Source: Fimbriimonas planktonicus
GTDB lineage: Bacteria > Armatimonadota > Fimbriimonadia > Fimbriimonadales > Fimbriimonadaceae
Length of the DNA: 64,000 nt
Direction of reading: 5' to 3'
Assembly (NCBI GenBank): GCA_965234685.1
Contig: OZ248539.1
Coordinates: 1,798,001-1,862,000 of the forward strand
The stretch's first letter is position 1. Each line of letters opens with the position of its first letter. The position numbers and the translations under genes are program-made. Shown in pieces: positions 41,442-50,521 of this stretch. Below the pieces are notes generated by a model. The model made no database searches. It saw only the letters and a program-made list of their open reading frames with translations, and was not told where the DNA came from.

Positions 41442-41873
41442 TCATTTGCTCAGTTCGTCATCTTTCTGAACAAAGTCGGAGTCCTTTCCCGGATCGGTCA
41501 TCGGCGTCATCGAGAACAAATACTCACGAAGCTGCCGAAATTCCTTTACTCCAAGCTTTCGAGTCTTACCATCGTGCAAAACCACACCATACCTATCCAC
41601 GAAGTATTCAAGATTCCCGAACTGAGCACGCAATCGAATGTTATCACCATTAAAGCGTGCATTCAGGCGCGCCGAATTCAACAGCTTATAGAGCGTATCG
41701 CTATCCTCCTTAAAGATGCAAGCATAATTCGTACGTTTTTTAAAATCCAACACACTCGTCTTAAACATAGTGTCCGCATTCCAAGGCATAAATTGCAACT
41801 CCTTTAGTTCCGGAGCGATGATGCAAAGCGGCGCAGGACTTAAAGCGACCAAAACCGAGGTTAGCCAGAGCAT
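41442..41873 (-). CDS. Small secreted hypothetical protein
   Basis: A 143-residue protein with a signal peptide (MLWLTSVLVALSPAPLC; possible lipobox Cys). Mature part is mixed alpha/beta ('NARFNGDNIRLRAQFGNLEYFVDRYGVVLHDGKTRKLG', written here in pieces as seen at about 65-110). ATG at 41873 is preferred over a TTG five codons upstream because TACACT lies six bases before it. Family unknown. Confidence 0.6.
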   Translation of the reverse strand: MLWLTSVLVALSPAPLCIIAPELKELQFMPWNADTMFKTSVLDFKKRTNYACIFKEDSDTLYKLLNSARLNARFNGDNIRLRAQFGNLEYFVDRYGVVLHDGKTRKLGVKEFRQLREYLFSMTPMTDPGKDSDFVQKDDELSK

Positions 41874-41879
41874 GCCAAG

Positions 41880-41885
41880 AGTGTA
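41880..41885 (-). promoter_or_regulatory. TACACT, probable -10 box
   Basis: TACACT on the minus strand six bases before the ATG at 41873; it decides the start. Confidence 0.45.
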
Positions 41886-42147
41886 CAAACGTTCCTGGTA
41901 GGTTCCAAGACCATTTACAGATTTTTTGATCTTCCGTTTTCCAGGCCGATCACTGCTCGAAGCCAGGCGTCAATTTGAGGATTACCAGCAAAGCCCGCTC
42001 ATCGATAAAATCCGATGTCTAGCGGTAAGCCCGAAAGTTGTCCAAAGCTGACGGCCCTCGGTTGCAGTCGTGTGGCTGTCAAGCGTATGATTCATGCCGC
42101 AAGAACGCCCGCCAACCCAAACCCCACTTCTCCGGTAAAACCAACCC

Positions 42148-43935
42148 GTGCCGGTTTTCGTCAGCCTTCTCATCGCGTCGCTTCTAAACGCCAAGCCGGA
42201 CGAGAAGGTGGCCGCTGCCCGACCGCGGTTCGAACTTGCCAGCCCGCTGCCCGGCGTTCCCGGCGTGATGATGGACAGTCACCTGAACGGCGTCGGCCTC
42301 GCGCAGCAGACCGCCCGCGCGCAGGGGCTTCAGGCCCGGATCCTTTGGGTAGACGCCACAGCGAACATCGACCGCTACAACTCGCCGGAGAAAATCCAGA
42401 CCCTCATGGCGCGCGTTCAGAAGGCCGGGTTCAACACCATCGTCCTCGACGTCAAGCCCATCTCTGGCCAAGTGATCTACCCCAGCGCCCTCGCGCCCAA
42501 GCTCACGGAATGGCGAGGAAAAACCCTTCCCGCCGATTTCGACCCGGTACCGCATTTCATCACCAACGCCAAGCAGCACGGGCTCGGAATCTACGCCTCC
42601 CTCAACGCCTTTAGCGAGGGTCACCGGATGTTCCTCGTTGGCCCAGGTTATGCCAAAACCGACCAGCAGACCATCCTTTACGAGACTCAAAACGTCGTCA
42701 AATCGACGGATGGCAAAACCTTCCCCCTGGCCACTAAGCTAGATACCCTTCAACCGGGAACGGTCGGTGTATTCACCAATCTCAGCAAACTACCGGCCGA
42801 CTTCACGGAAGGATTCATCCTCACGCTACGTCCAAATGGGCGCGTTGCGGATGGCTACCAATTCGTCAAAGGCGGCCCCATGCCGACCATGCCACGCGGC
42901 GGTTCGCTGGTGGTTGGAGCCGGTGACGCGGGAGAGTTTCTAGCCGATTCTGCAGAACCAGGACGGCTCGTCCAGTTCGACACCAAGCCGCTCTACGTCC
43001 CCATCAGCGAGCGCCCGGAGCAGCAGTACCCGCTGATGATGAACATCAACCATCCGCAGGTCCAGCAATACGCTTTTGACATTGCCAGCGAGGTAGTCCG
43101 CAACTACGCCTTCGACGGCATCATCTATGATGACCGCCTACGCTATGCCGGAATCAACGCCGACTTCAGCGACCTCACCAAGAAGCTGTTCGAAGAGCAA
43201 ATCGGCAAAGCCATCAACTGGCCCGATGACGTTTTCAAGTTCACCGTCAACCCGAACCTTAGCCGAGGGCAAAAGCCGGGGCCGTATTACGATGAGTGGA
43301 TGGCCTTCCGCGCCGATCGAATTCGACAATTTATCGCCGGAATACGTACACAAATCGCCAAAGTCCGCCCCGGCACCCAGCTCGGAATCTATGCCGGATC
43401 ATGGTACGGCGAGTATCCAAACATCGGTAGCAACTGGGCAAGCGATGCCGTCGCGTCCGGATTCTGGTTCAGCACTCCCGCTTATCAAAAGACTGGATTT
43501 GCCAGCGAAATCGACTTCTTCATCAGCGGCTGCTACTACCCAGTGCCGACCATCCACGAAGCCATGTCGCGAGGCGCGAACCCCGGCCTTACAGTGGAGG
43601 CTGCCGGCGCGTTGACCAACCGGATGGTCGGCGACCAAACCTGGGCTTACGCGGGCATAGCGCTTTCCACCCTAAACAACGATCCCGAGGTGCTTGGGGA
43701 TGTTCTTCAGGCGGCTTGCGCCAGCACGCAAGGCGTCATGGTCTTCGATCTCTCGCACGATATTGACCAGTATTGGGACACCTTCGAGCGCGCCTTTGCC
43801 CTCCCTCGTCCCGCCCCGCATAGCGTCCGCGGCCTCATCAGCGACGTCCGCCGCAAGCGCGCTGCTTACCGCGCGGCTGGTAAAGCTGACCCTCCGGTGA
43901 TCATCATCGCAGGTGGCGCGGGCACGGGACAGTAG
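42148..43935 (+). CDS. Secreted glycosyl-hydrolase-like TIM-barrel protein (GHL10/DUF187-like)
   Basis: A 595-residue secreted protein. GTG start, signal peptide MPVFVSLLIASLLNA. The core is a TIM barrel of the GHL10 type: 'ARILWVDATANI', 'GFNTIVLDVKPISGQVIYPS', 'HGLGIYASLNAFS', 'YAFDGIIYDDRLRY' (the DGI..DD catalytic-like motif), 'WMAFRADRIRQFI', 'LGIYAGSWYG'. A beta domain is inserted at about 190-290. Related YngK-type proteins act on polysaccharides or peptidoglycan, activity mostly unproven. A TAAAAC hexamer lies six bases before the start. Convergent with the DUF3299 gene, five bases apart. Confidence 0.82.
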   Translation: MPVFVSLLIASLLNAKPDEKVAAARPRFELASPLPGVPGVMMDSHLNGVGLAQQTARAQGLQARILWVDATANIDRYNSPEKIQTLMARVQKAGFNTIVLDVKPISGQVIYPSALAPKLTEWRGKTLPADFDPVPHFITNAKQHGLGIYASLNAFSEGHRMFLVGPGYAKTDQQTILYETQNVVKSTDGKTFPLATKLDTLQPGTVGVFTNLSKLPADFTEGFILTLRPNGRVADGYQFVKGGPMPTMPRGGSLVVGAGDAGEFLADSAEPGRLVQFDTKPLYVPISERPEQQYPLMMNINHPQVQQYAFDIASEVVRNYAFDGIIYDDRLRYAGINADFSDLTKKLFEEQIGKAINWPDDVFKFTVNPNLSRGQKPGPYYDEWMAFRADRIRQFIAGIRTQIAKVRPGTQLGIYAGSWYGEYPNIGSNWASDAVASGFWFSTPAYQKTGFASEIDFFISGCYYPVPTIHEAMSRGANPGLTVEAAGALTNRMVGDQTWAYAGIALSTLNNDPEVLGDVLQAACASTQGVMVFDLSHDIDQYWDTFERAFALPRPAPHSVRGLISDVRRKRAAYRAAGKADPPVIIIAGGAGTGQ

Positions 43936-43940
43936 CGGCG

Positions 43941-44594
43941 CTACTTCCCGACAACCTTAACTTGCGCACTCGAAATCGCGTACGCAACCGAAATCGTGTC
44001 GCTTCCGTCCTGTAGGAACAGCTCATAGTCCCACGCTTTAGCGGCTAGTTTGCCCGTGACTACCACGGATTCAAATCGCTCGTTCACCTCGATTGCTTTC
44101 GGTACCGTCACGTAGACAATCTGGTTCGGTGCGGGCGGCGGGGTGTGAATGCAGGCCCCGACCCAGGGTACTAGCAAGAACTCCTTAACCTTAGTCCCCT
44201 CAAATTCCAGCGGAAGAATAAACCCAGCGAGCTCAATCGTCTTGCCATCAAGCGACTTCGTGGTGCCATTCGATGCGTTCGCGCGCTGAGACATCATCTT
44301 GTCGCGAATCGCCAACAGCTCGGCGACATTTTGCTTGTTCTTCTTCAATCGCGCCGAGGCGGCATTTGCTGCCTTAACGTATTCCGGATTCGGCTTCTTG
44401 CCGACCTTCTTGAGATCGTGCACGCGGGCGACGGCGGAAAGGTCGGCCAGATCGGTCGACTTCATCCCTGCAAACGGATTCTTGAGCGAGACCGGTGCCG
44501 GCGCAAGGTCCGACCAGGCGACCTTGGTCACCTCGCTGGCGACTGCACACGCGACAATCGCAATCGCTCCTACCACGCTCCCAAAACTTTTCAT
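43941..44594 (-). CDS. DUF3299 periplasmic protein
   Basis: A 217-residue secreted protein (signal KSFGSVVGAIAIVACAVAS). The C-terminal half is DUF3299: 'LAGFILPLEFEGTKVKEFLLVPWVGACIHTPPPAPNQIVYV'-type pattern with the conserved GACIHTPPPPxNQ element (here GACIHTPPPAPNQ) that has a Cys-His likely to bind metal. The ATG at 44594 lies five bases after the permease stop, so it belongs to an ATPase-permease-DUF3299 operon. In vibrios a similar set (zrg) takes part in zinc uptake; the same role here is inference. Confidence 0.85.
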   Translation of the reverse strand: MKSFGSVVGAIAIVACAVASEVTKVAWSDLAPAPVSLKNPFAGMKSTDLADLSAVARVHDLKKVGKKPNPEYVKAANAASARLKKNKQNVAELLAIRDKMMSQRANASNGTTKSLDGKTIELAGFILPLEFEGTKVKEFLLVPWVGACIHTPPPAPNQIVYVTVPKAIEVNERFESVVVTGKLAAKAWDYELFLQDGSDTISVAYAISSAQVKVVGK

Positions 44595-44598
44595 GCTT

Positions 44599-45834
44599 CT
44601 AAATCCGGATCGAAATGCCATCCGAAAGTGATTTCTTATACGTTCGGTACGCCGGAATCACTCCGACCAAACCGCCAGCGAGCAAAATCCACCCTAGCCG
44701 CGCCCATTCGCCAGGCAGAATTCCGCCCGCTGCTAACTCAAAACCATACCGCGCCTGCAGCACCGGCGCCAAGCAAAACAGCGCAACCTGAAACAGGGCC
44801 AACCCAAGCGCAACCCCCATCGCGGTCAACAGCAAGGCTTCTCCCAGAATCAATCCCGCGACCTTCGGCAATCCGGCGCCGACAGCGCGCAAAACCGCCA
44901 TCTCGCGCCGACGTTCGTTCACCGAGGCCAGCAGGTTTGTCGTGATGCCCACCAAGCCAATCACCACCACCACCCCCGAGATCCAAACCAGCGCGGTTTC
45001 CGCAATTCCGGTCAATTGCCAAAGCTCCAGGAGGGTGTCGCCCGGCATCACCGCCGTCAGCGGTTCGGCACGATACTCGCCGAAGCTCCTCTGCAACCCA
45101 AGCACGGCCGCTCGCGATTTCAGCCCGACCAAAACTGCGCTCAACGACTTCTCCTCGGCATGATCTGCGTCGGCCAGCGGGTCGATATTCTCGTGCCCAC
45201 CGAACCCCTCGTGCATCGCCTCGTACCCCTCCAGCGAAACGTAAATCGCCCTGTCCACTGGGGTCCCGGTGGGGGCAAGAATGCCCGAAACCTCGAACGG
45301 AGCCGCCGAATGCTCGATCAAGCTTTCGCCGCCGGCACCGTGCGTCACCAAGATCTTGCTCCCCAATTTGTAACCGAGTCCATCGGCGACTTGGGCGCCA
45401 ATTACGGCCTTCCGTGTTCCGTCAAACACCACTCCCTCACGAAACGAAAGTCCTCGGTTTCGTGCATAGCGGAACTTGTCAAACATCACCAAATCGGTGC
45501 CAATCACGCGATAGCCACGGTGCGAATCTCCCATTACCATCGGGATGCACCACGCGACATTTCGGTTTGAGCAAACGTGCTCAACTGCCCCTTCAGAAAG
45601 GCCGCTGGCCGGATATCCAATGTGCATAATGCTCGCCAGCAAAATCTGCACAGAGTTCCCACGCGCGGCAACAATCAGGTCGGTCCCGGAGACCATGCCG
45701 GCAAAGTTCTCCTTCGCCTGGGTCCTAACTCGCTCGATCCCCAAAAGCAAAGCGACGCTGATTGCAATCGACAGAACCGTCAGCGCCATCGAGCCGCGCC
45801 GGAACCACAGGCTCTTAAGAGCGAGCGAAATCAT
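44599..45834 (-). CDS. ABC transporter permease, FtsX/LolC/MacB type
   Basis: A 411-residue inner-membrane protein with one N-terminal helix (about 18-33), a large periplasmic domain (about 35-270) and three C-terminal helices (about 285-400) with the FtsX-family segment 'NLLASVNERRREMAVLRAVGA'. Such permeases do not import through a channel but transmit ATP energy to the periplasm (lipoprotein release, efflux, or, in Zrg-type sets, metal handling). It overlaps the ATPase gene by four bases. Confidence 0.88.
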   Translation of the reverse strand: MISLALKSLWFRRGSMALTVLSIAISVALLLGIERVRTQAKENFAGMVSGTDLIVAARGNSVQILLASIMHIGYPASGLSEGAVEHVCSNRNVAWCIPMVMGDSHRGYRVIGTDLVMFDKFRYARNRGLSFREGVVFDGTRKAVIGAQVADGLGYKLGSKILVTHGAGGESLIEHSAAPFEVSGILAPTGTPVDRAIYVSLEGYEAMHEGFGGHENIDPLADADHAEEKSLSAVLVGLKSRAAVLGLQRSFGEYRAEPLTAVMPGDTLLELWQLTGIAETALVWISGVVVVIGLVGITTNLLASVNERRREMAVLRAVGAGLPKVAGLILGEALLLTAMGVALGLALFQVALFCLAPVLQARYGFELAAGGILPGEWARLGWILLAGGLVGVIPAYRTYKKSLSDGISIRI

Positions 45835-46529
45835 TGCACCTCCGCCCGCAGATCGGCCAATTCCACCACCCGATCAAACCGCGAAGCCAGTGACCGGTCG
45901 TGGCTCACAAAAACCAATGCCGCCCCTGTCCGCCCAACCTCTGCAAGCAACAACTCCAAAAACGCATCGCGGTTATCGGCATCCAACGCCGAAGTCGGCT
46001 CGTCGGCAATCACCACTTCCGGCTGCCCCAGCAAGGCGCGAACTGCCGCCGTCCGCTGCTGCTCCCCCACGCTGAGCTCCCCCGCCGGACGGCCCAACAT
46101 TTCCGCCCCAATCCCCAGGCGACCGAGCAGCTCCCGTGCCTCCCGCTCCGGCTGCGCCAGCCGCCCAAGACGTAACTTGGAGAACTTCAGCGGCAGCAGA
46201 ACGTTCTCCAGAACGCTCAAGTACGGCACCAAGTTGAACATCTGAAAAATGACCCCGAGATGATCGGCTCGGTACCGATCGCGCTGGCTCGCCGACATCG
46301 ATTCCCACGCCTGCCCAAGAACGCGGACGCTGCCAGCTTGTGGCAAAAGAACGCCTGACATGAGGCCCAACAGCGTGCTTTTTCCGGACCCGCTTGGCCC
46401 GGCGAGAAAGACCTTTTCACCGCGCTCAATGCGGATGGACGAGATCGCGAGAAGCGGCGAGGACGCGCCGCGCCATCCAAATCGGACGCCGCTCAGTTCA
46501 ACTGCCGCAACCTGCGCATCCGTCCTCAT
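45831..46529 (-). CDS. ABC transporter ATP-binding protein, LolD/MacB type
   Basis: A 232-residue ATPase with Walker A GPSGSGKST, Q-loop 'IFQMFNLVPYL', signature LSVGEQQR, Walker B VVIADEPTSALD and H-loop 'FVSHD'. First gene of the ATPase-permease-DUF3299 operon. TACAAC lies eight bases before the ATG. Partner permease is encoded directly downstream. Confidence 0.92.
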   Translation of the reverse strand: MRTDAQVAAVELSGVRFGWRGASSPLLAISSIRIERGEKVFLAGPSGSGKSTLLGLMSGVLLPQAGSVRVLGQAWESMSASQRDRYRADHLGVIFQMFNLVPYLSVLENVLLPLKFSKLRLGRLAQPEREARELLGRLGIGAEMLGRPAGELSVGEQQRTAAVRALLGQPEVVIADEPTSALDADNRDAFLELLLAEVGRTGAALVFVSHDRSLASRFDRVVELADLRAEVQ

Positions 46530-46650
46530 CTCGATTCGTTGTACTCGTAAAAACCGCAGATGAGCTGCCCCACGTAGAAATACGTGTTTTGAGACTTTAG
46601 TGAACAGTCAGAAGATCTTCTCGTTTCCACCGGCTGGAGAGTTCAATCCC

Positions 46651-47154
46651 ATGAAACAAACTTTGATTTTCTTAACCATTGGCGCCCTTGGCGTCGCGTT
46701 TGCTGTTCAGTCCGGAAACACTGGAGTTCGAGGTGCCGGCGTTGCCGAGACGACCGACGGCAAGCGGGCCGAGGTCAAAATGAAACTGGTAAACCAAGCG
46801 AAGGAAGGCAAGGTCCTTCTCTTTGGCGAGCTAGAAGCTCAGGCCTTCAATCGCAAAGAGCAAACCACCTCGATCATCCGCGTCTCCCCGGCCAACAATC
46901 GCGTTCCGGTACGCGGCAAGCTAAAGGTTGACGGCAACGTCGCAACTTTAGAAGCGGCTGGCGTTCTCACCATTCGATCCAAGTCCAAGGTGGAGCGGTT
47001 CGAAGGAAGCGTCCGCGCTCGAATCGAAGACAGCGCGGTCGAGGGTCAGGACAAGTTCAGCGTCACCTTCAAGAAAGGCGATCGCAGCATCTCCTTCGAG
47101 GGCATTGTCAAGAAGGGCAACCTCATCGTCTGGACCGGCGGCTCGCAGCCCTAA
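46651..47154 (+). CDS. Small secreted protein, function unknown
   Basis: A 167-residue protein with signal peptide (KQTLIFLTIGALGVAFAVQS). The mature part is basic and beta-rich ('AEVKMKLVNQAKEGKVLLFGELE', 'SVTFKKGDRSISFEG'). The ATG at 46651 is chosen, 17 codons inside the longest frame, because it gives a proper signal peptide and GGAGA lies about ten bases upstream. Ends at a hairpin terminator. Confidence 0.7.
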   Translation: MKQTLIFLTIGALGVAFAVQSGNTGVRGAGVAETTDGKRAEVKMKLVNQAKEGKVLLFGELEAQAFNRKEQTTSIIRVSPANNRVPVRGKLKVDGNVATLEAAGVLTIRSKSKVERFEGSVRARIEDSAVEGQDKFSVTFKKGDRSISFEGIVKKGNLIVWTGGSQP

Positions 47155-47175
47155 GCCGTCCCCATCCACTTTGCC

Positions 47176-47205
47176 CGAGCAACCTGTAAATTTTCAGGTT
47201 GCTCG
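47176..47205 (+). terminator. Rho-independent terminator
   Basis: 11-bp stem CGAGCAACCTG with its complement and an eight-base A/T loop, followed by ATACTTTT. Confidence 0.8.
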
Positions 47206-47247
47206 ATACTTTTGAACGTAGTTGGAATATTATTACGTCCAAACCGC

Positions 47248-48606
47248 GTGAGTACCGAAAAACTGCGAAGCAAAACAATCAAGTGGCTTGTGCTCGGGAT
47301 CCCCGCTATCCTGCTTGGAACCTGTGTCATCGGCGGAGTCTTCGCGGTCCAGAATTCAAAAAACGCCCGCGAAAACGAGCTCAACCTTCTCGCAAAAGCT
47401 GGCCTTCCGCGAGACTATAACGACGTTAAACACACTCCCGATCCCGAAAAGGACGCCGGAGCGTTACTGGAGCAGTTCGACGTTGCAAGACGCGCAGCGG
47501 AAAAGACGGATTCAAGTCGAAAGCTGGCCGCCGACCGAACCGGCGACACAGAATTGCGACGAAGCTACCTTCGCGAAAACGAAAAGCTCATCCAGCTTCA
47601 GGAACAGATACTCGCGAAGCCAGAACTCGCAACGCTCACCGATCCAAGCAAAGGCACTGCGCTTCTCTTTCCCCAACTTGCTCCAAGCAAAAACACCACC
47701 CGCCTAGCCCTCACGCAGGCCGAGTTGCTCGCAGCCGATGGCAAACCTTCCGAGGCCATCCAAAAGCTCACGAGCGCGGTCAAGTTCGCTTCCGTCGTCA
47801 ACACCGACTCAACGCTCATTACCGAACTCGTTTCCATCGCCATGCGCGCGATGACCCACCGAACGGCGATGCTTATCTTCGCGGAGCATTCGGAGCGGGC
47901 AGACGTGCGAATGGCGATGGACAAGTACATCAAAGCGGCCGTTCCGAACGTGGATATGCGCCGAGGACTCAGTTCCGAAGTAGCCCTCGCAATCGCGAGT
48001 GAAGAGTCCATGAGATCCGGCAAGCTCAGCCTTCAGGAACTAACCGGAACCGCCAGTGACAACGACCAAGTTAACTCGAACGTAAGAACGATCGAGAAGA
48101 TCATTACACTGCCGGGCGTGCGTGAGATGCTCTTCACCAGGCTCTATCGCCACTACCGCCAAATGTACGAAAGCATTCCCGCCGATAGACAAAAGCAACG
48201 AGAGCGAATAGCCGCCGCGCAAGCCGCAGATACTGAAGTTGATGGCATGAACCGGACCACCGATTTCATGGTCCAAATGTTCACCCCGCTCTTCAAACAA
48301 GCCTTCCAGGCTGAGGCGAAGACCATCGCAGAATGGCGCAGCCTTAATGCCATCCTAGTCGCCGCCGAAATTAAAGCAATGACCGGCCGTTATCCTGCAA
48401 AACTACCGATCTCTGGCCCCGAGTCGATTGATCCGTTCACCGACAAACCTCTCTTCTACAAGGCAACGGACAATTCGGTGAAGGTGTACAGCGTTGGGGC
48501 CGACGGTAACGATAACGGTGGTCTACTTTTCCGACCAACCAAGGGTCGTTCCCCAGAATACGATTCTGGTTACGGCATTCCGTATACGGTGCCCAAAAGG
48601 AGTTAG
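47248..48606 (+). CDS. Membrane-anchored protein, paralogue A of a tandem pair
   Basis: A 452-residue protein with one N-terminal transmembrane helix (WLVLGIPAILLGTCVIGGVF) and a long helical extracytoplasmic domain that ends in 'EIKAMTGRYPAKLPISG ... DPFTDKPLFY ... YSVGADGNDNGGLLFRP'. That tail is a recurrent ending in uncharacterised planctomycete and armatimonad proteins. The GTG at 47248 is preferred over a TTG at 47212 because it aligns with the start of paralogue B. Same length and order of blocks as B, nine bases away, so the two arose by duplication and are likely co-expressed. Function unknown. Confidence 0.7.
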   Translation: MSTEKLRSKTIKWLVLGIPAILLGTCVIGGVFAVQNSKNARENELNLLAKAGLPRDYNDVKHTPDPEKDAGALLEQFDVARRAAEKTDSSRKLAADRTGDTELRRSYLRENEKLIQLQEQILAKPELATLTDPSKGTALLFPQLAPSKNTTRLALTQAELLAADGKPSEAIQKLTSAVKFASVVNTDSTLITELVSIAMRAMTHRTAMLIFAEHSERADVRMAMDKYIKAAVPNVDMRRGLSSEVALAIASEESMRSGKLSLQELTGTASDNDQVNSNVRTIEKIITLPGVREMLFTRLYRHYRQMYESIPADRQKQRERIAAAQAADTEVDGMNRTTDFMVQMFTPLFKQAFQAEAKTIAEWRSLNAILVAAEIKAMTGRYPAKLPISGPESIDPFTDKPLFYKATDNSVKVYSVGADGNDNGGLLFRPTKGRSPEYDSGYGIPYTVPKRS

Positions 48607-48615
48607 AGCTGATTG

Positions 48616-49971
48616 ATGCGGAAGTCGACGAAGCTCATACTATATGGAATCCCGACGACTCTGCTCCTCAGCTGCGCCGGCGGCCTCCTCGGCTTCGCCC
48701 ACAAGTCCCGCACCGACCGCGACCTCGCCGTAGCTCGGCTCGCCGAGGTCGGCCTGCTTACCGACTACGTTCCAGCAAAGCCCACACCTGATACACCTAA
48801 AGGCGCCGAACTTGTTGTCAACAAATTTGTCCGCGCCTTTCAGAACGCTAGAAGAACCCGAGTCGGAGCTGCCTTCTTTCGCGATCAAGAAATGGATGTA
48901 CGGTCAGCGAAGGAATTCATAACGGCAAATGCACATCTTGTTAGACTAAGGCATCAACTTTTTTGCCAACCCGAAGTTTCGACGCTGATTCGGTCTTGGC
49001 TTGACACTGAAGAAGCGTTCAACGAATACGAGTTATTCAATTATGCGGTCAAACTTTCCTCTGCCGAGGTACTAGTTTTAGAAGCTGATGGCAAATCAGC
49101 TGAAGCGGTCAAGCTGGCCGGACAAACGGCACAATTCATCAAGTTGCTTCAAGCCACTCCGAATCACAGTACGGAAACTCAACACTTTTACCTACAACAA
49201 GCAACTAATCGACTCGCTGTTCAGTCCTTCGCTAGGAATGCGGATCGGGCCGATGTTAGAGCAGCGATGCGAGGTTATGCAAATTCAAGCATTTTAACGA
49301 CTGATCATCGAAATGCTTTAATTGGAGATGTTTCTGATGCACTTCAATTTGAAGCGACTGTCAGACAAGGAAAAATGGAGTTAGGAAATTTAAGTTCGTC
49401 CGCTGACCCAAGCTCCTATAGCATCGGTGAAAGGGCGATGCTAAATCTATTCAAAGTTAATGGCGCTCCAGAAATGCTCTTTGCTAGACTTTTCAACGGC
49501 TACGCAGAACTTTATGAATCAATTCCATCGGATCGATCTCAGCACAAGAACCGCATTGCAGCGGTCGCTCGCTGGAACAAGTCCATTTCTGACATCTCGG
49601 CACCAAACTCATACTTGCTCCAACGCCTAGTTGCGAGCTTTACCGATTGCTTCGAATTTGAGGCAAATCTTGTAGCAGAGTGGCGGACTATAAACGCCCT
49701 TCTAATCGCCACCGAAATCAAATCAAAAACTGGCAAGTACCCCATTAGCCTTCCGGTCACCGGACATGACGCAATCGACCCGTTCACCGACAAGCCACTC
49801 AAGTACCTCCTCAAGGGCGGCAAGCTTACAATCTACAGCGTCGGCCAAGACCTGTCCGACGACAACGGCCTCCTATTCCGGCCTACTACGAGCTCGTCCG
49901 GCGGCTCTTCATCATGGGCACAAGACACCGGCTTCAGCATCCCGTACGACGTGCCTGCTCGCCTCCGTTAA
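48616..49971 (+). CDS. Membrane-anchored protein, paralogue B of a tandem pair
   Basis: A 451-residue paralogue of the preceding gene: N-terminal helix (LILYGIPTTLLLSCAGGLLG), 'AEVGLLTDYVPAKPTPDTPKGAEL' matching 'AKAGLPRDYNDVKHTPDPEKDAG' in A, and the same C-terminal DPFTDKPLKY and YSVG blocks. The middle third (about 48.9-49.7 kb) is clearly more A+T-rich than either end and than paralogue A. The ATG at 48616 directly follows a TTG. Ends eight bases from the convergent CoA-binding gene. Confidence 0.7.
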   Translation: MRKSTKLILYGIPTTLLLSCAGGLLGFAHKSRTDRDLAVARLAEVGLLTDYVPAKPTPDTPKGAELVVNKFVRAFQNARRTRVGAAFFRDQEMDVRSAKEFITANAHLVRLRHQLFCQPEVSTLIRSWLDTEEAFNEYELFNYAVKLSSAEVLVLEADGKSAEAVKLAGQTAQFIKLLQATPNHSTETQHFYLQQATNRLAVQSFARNADRADVRAAMRGYANSSILTTDHRNALIGDVSDALQFEATVRQGKMELGNLSSSADPSSYSIGERAMLNLFKVNGAPEMLFARLFNGYAELYESIPSDRSQHKNRIAAVARWNKSISDISAPNSYLLQRLVASFTDCFEFEANLVAEWRTINALLIATEIKSKTGKYPISLPVTGHDAIDPFTDKPLKYLLKGGKLTIYSVGQDLSDDNGLLFRPTTSSSGGSSSWAQDTGFSIPYDVPARLR

Positions 49972-49979
49972 GTCAGGTC

Positions 49980-50513
49980 TCAAGCCGCGCGGAACTTGCG
50001 GCGTTGGGCCGTAACGACCTCGGTATTCATCCCCGCCATGTGGAGCGCGCCGCTGTAGCGACCGTGCTCCATTTTCATACACTTGTCCATCACTACCGTC
50101 ACCCCGGCGTCCCTTCCGCGCTGCGCAGACGGCAAATCGATAATCCGCAACTGGGTCCAAATGGCCTTAATGCCAACTTCCAAAACATCGTCCACGATCG
50201 CGGCCACTTCCGAAGGCGCGCGGAACACGATCGCGACGTCCACCTTCTCCGGAATGGACTTCAGATCCGGATAGCTCTTCTCTCCCAGAATCTCATCCGC
50301 GCGAGGGTTCACCGGGATAACGCGGTACCCCTCATCCTGCAGGTACGACCCGACCATGTTCGAAGCCTTCGTTTTCTCCGTCGAAAGCCCAACAATCGCA
50401 ATCGTCCGAGCCTCCCGAATCAGCCGCTGAATCTCTTCCCCGTTCTGATACAGGGCGCGCTGTTCCGGCGTCAGCCGAGTGTTCAGTCGAATATCACATG
50501 CAATAGCGGCCAT
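49980..50513 (-). CDS. CoA-binding domain protein
   Basis: A 177-residue protein with a CoA-binding Rossmann domain (YccU/succinyl-CoA-synthetase-alpha N-domain type): 'ARTIAIVGLSTEKTKASNMVG', 'GYRVIPVNPRADEILGEKSY', 'VDVAIVFRAPSEVAAIVDD', 'IKAIWTQLRI', 'VVMDKCMKMEH'. No catalytic His visible. Start at 50513, nine bases after the metY stop, so third gene of the cupin-metY operon. Family members often sit beside sulfur amino-acid genes; exact role unknown. Confidence 0.87.
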   Translation of the reverse strand: MAAIACDIRLNTRLTPEQRALYQNGEEIQRLIREARTIAIVGLSTEKTKASNMVGSYLQDEGYRVIPVNPRADEILGEKSYPDLKSIPEKVDVAIVFRAPSEVAAIVDDVLEVGIKAIWTQLRIIDLPSAQRGRDAGVTVVMDKCMKMEHGRYSGALHMAGMNTEVVTAQRRKFRAA

Positions 50514-50521
50514 GGTTTCTC

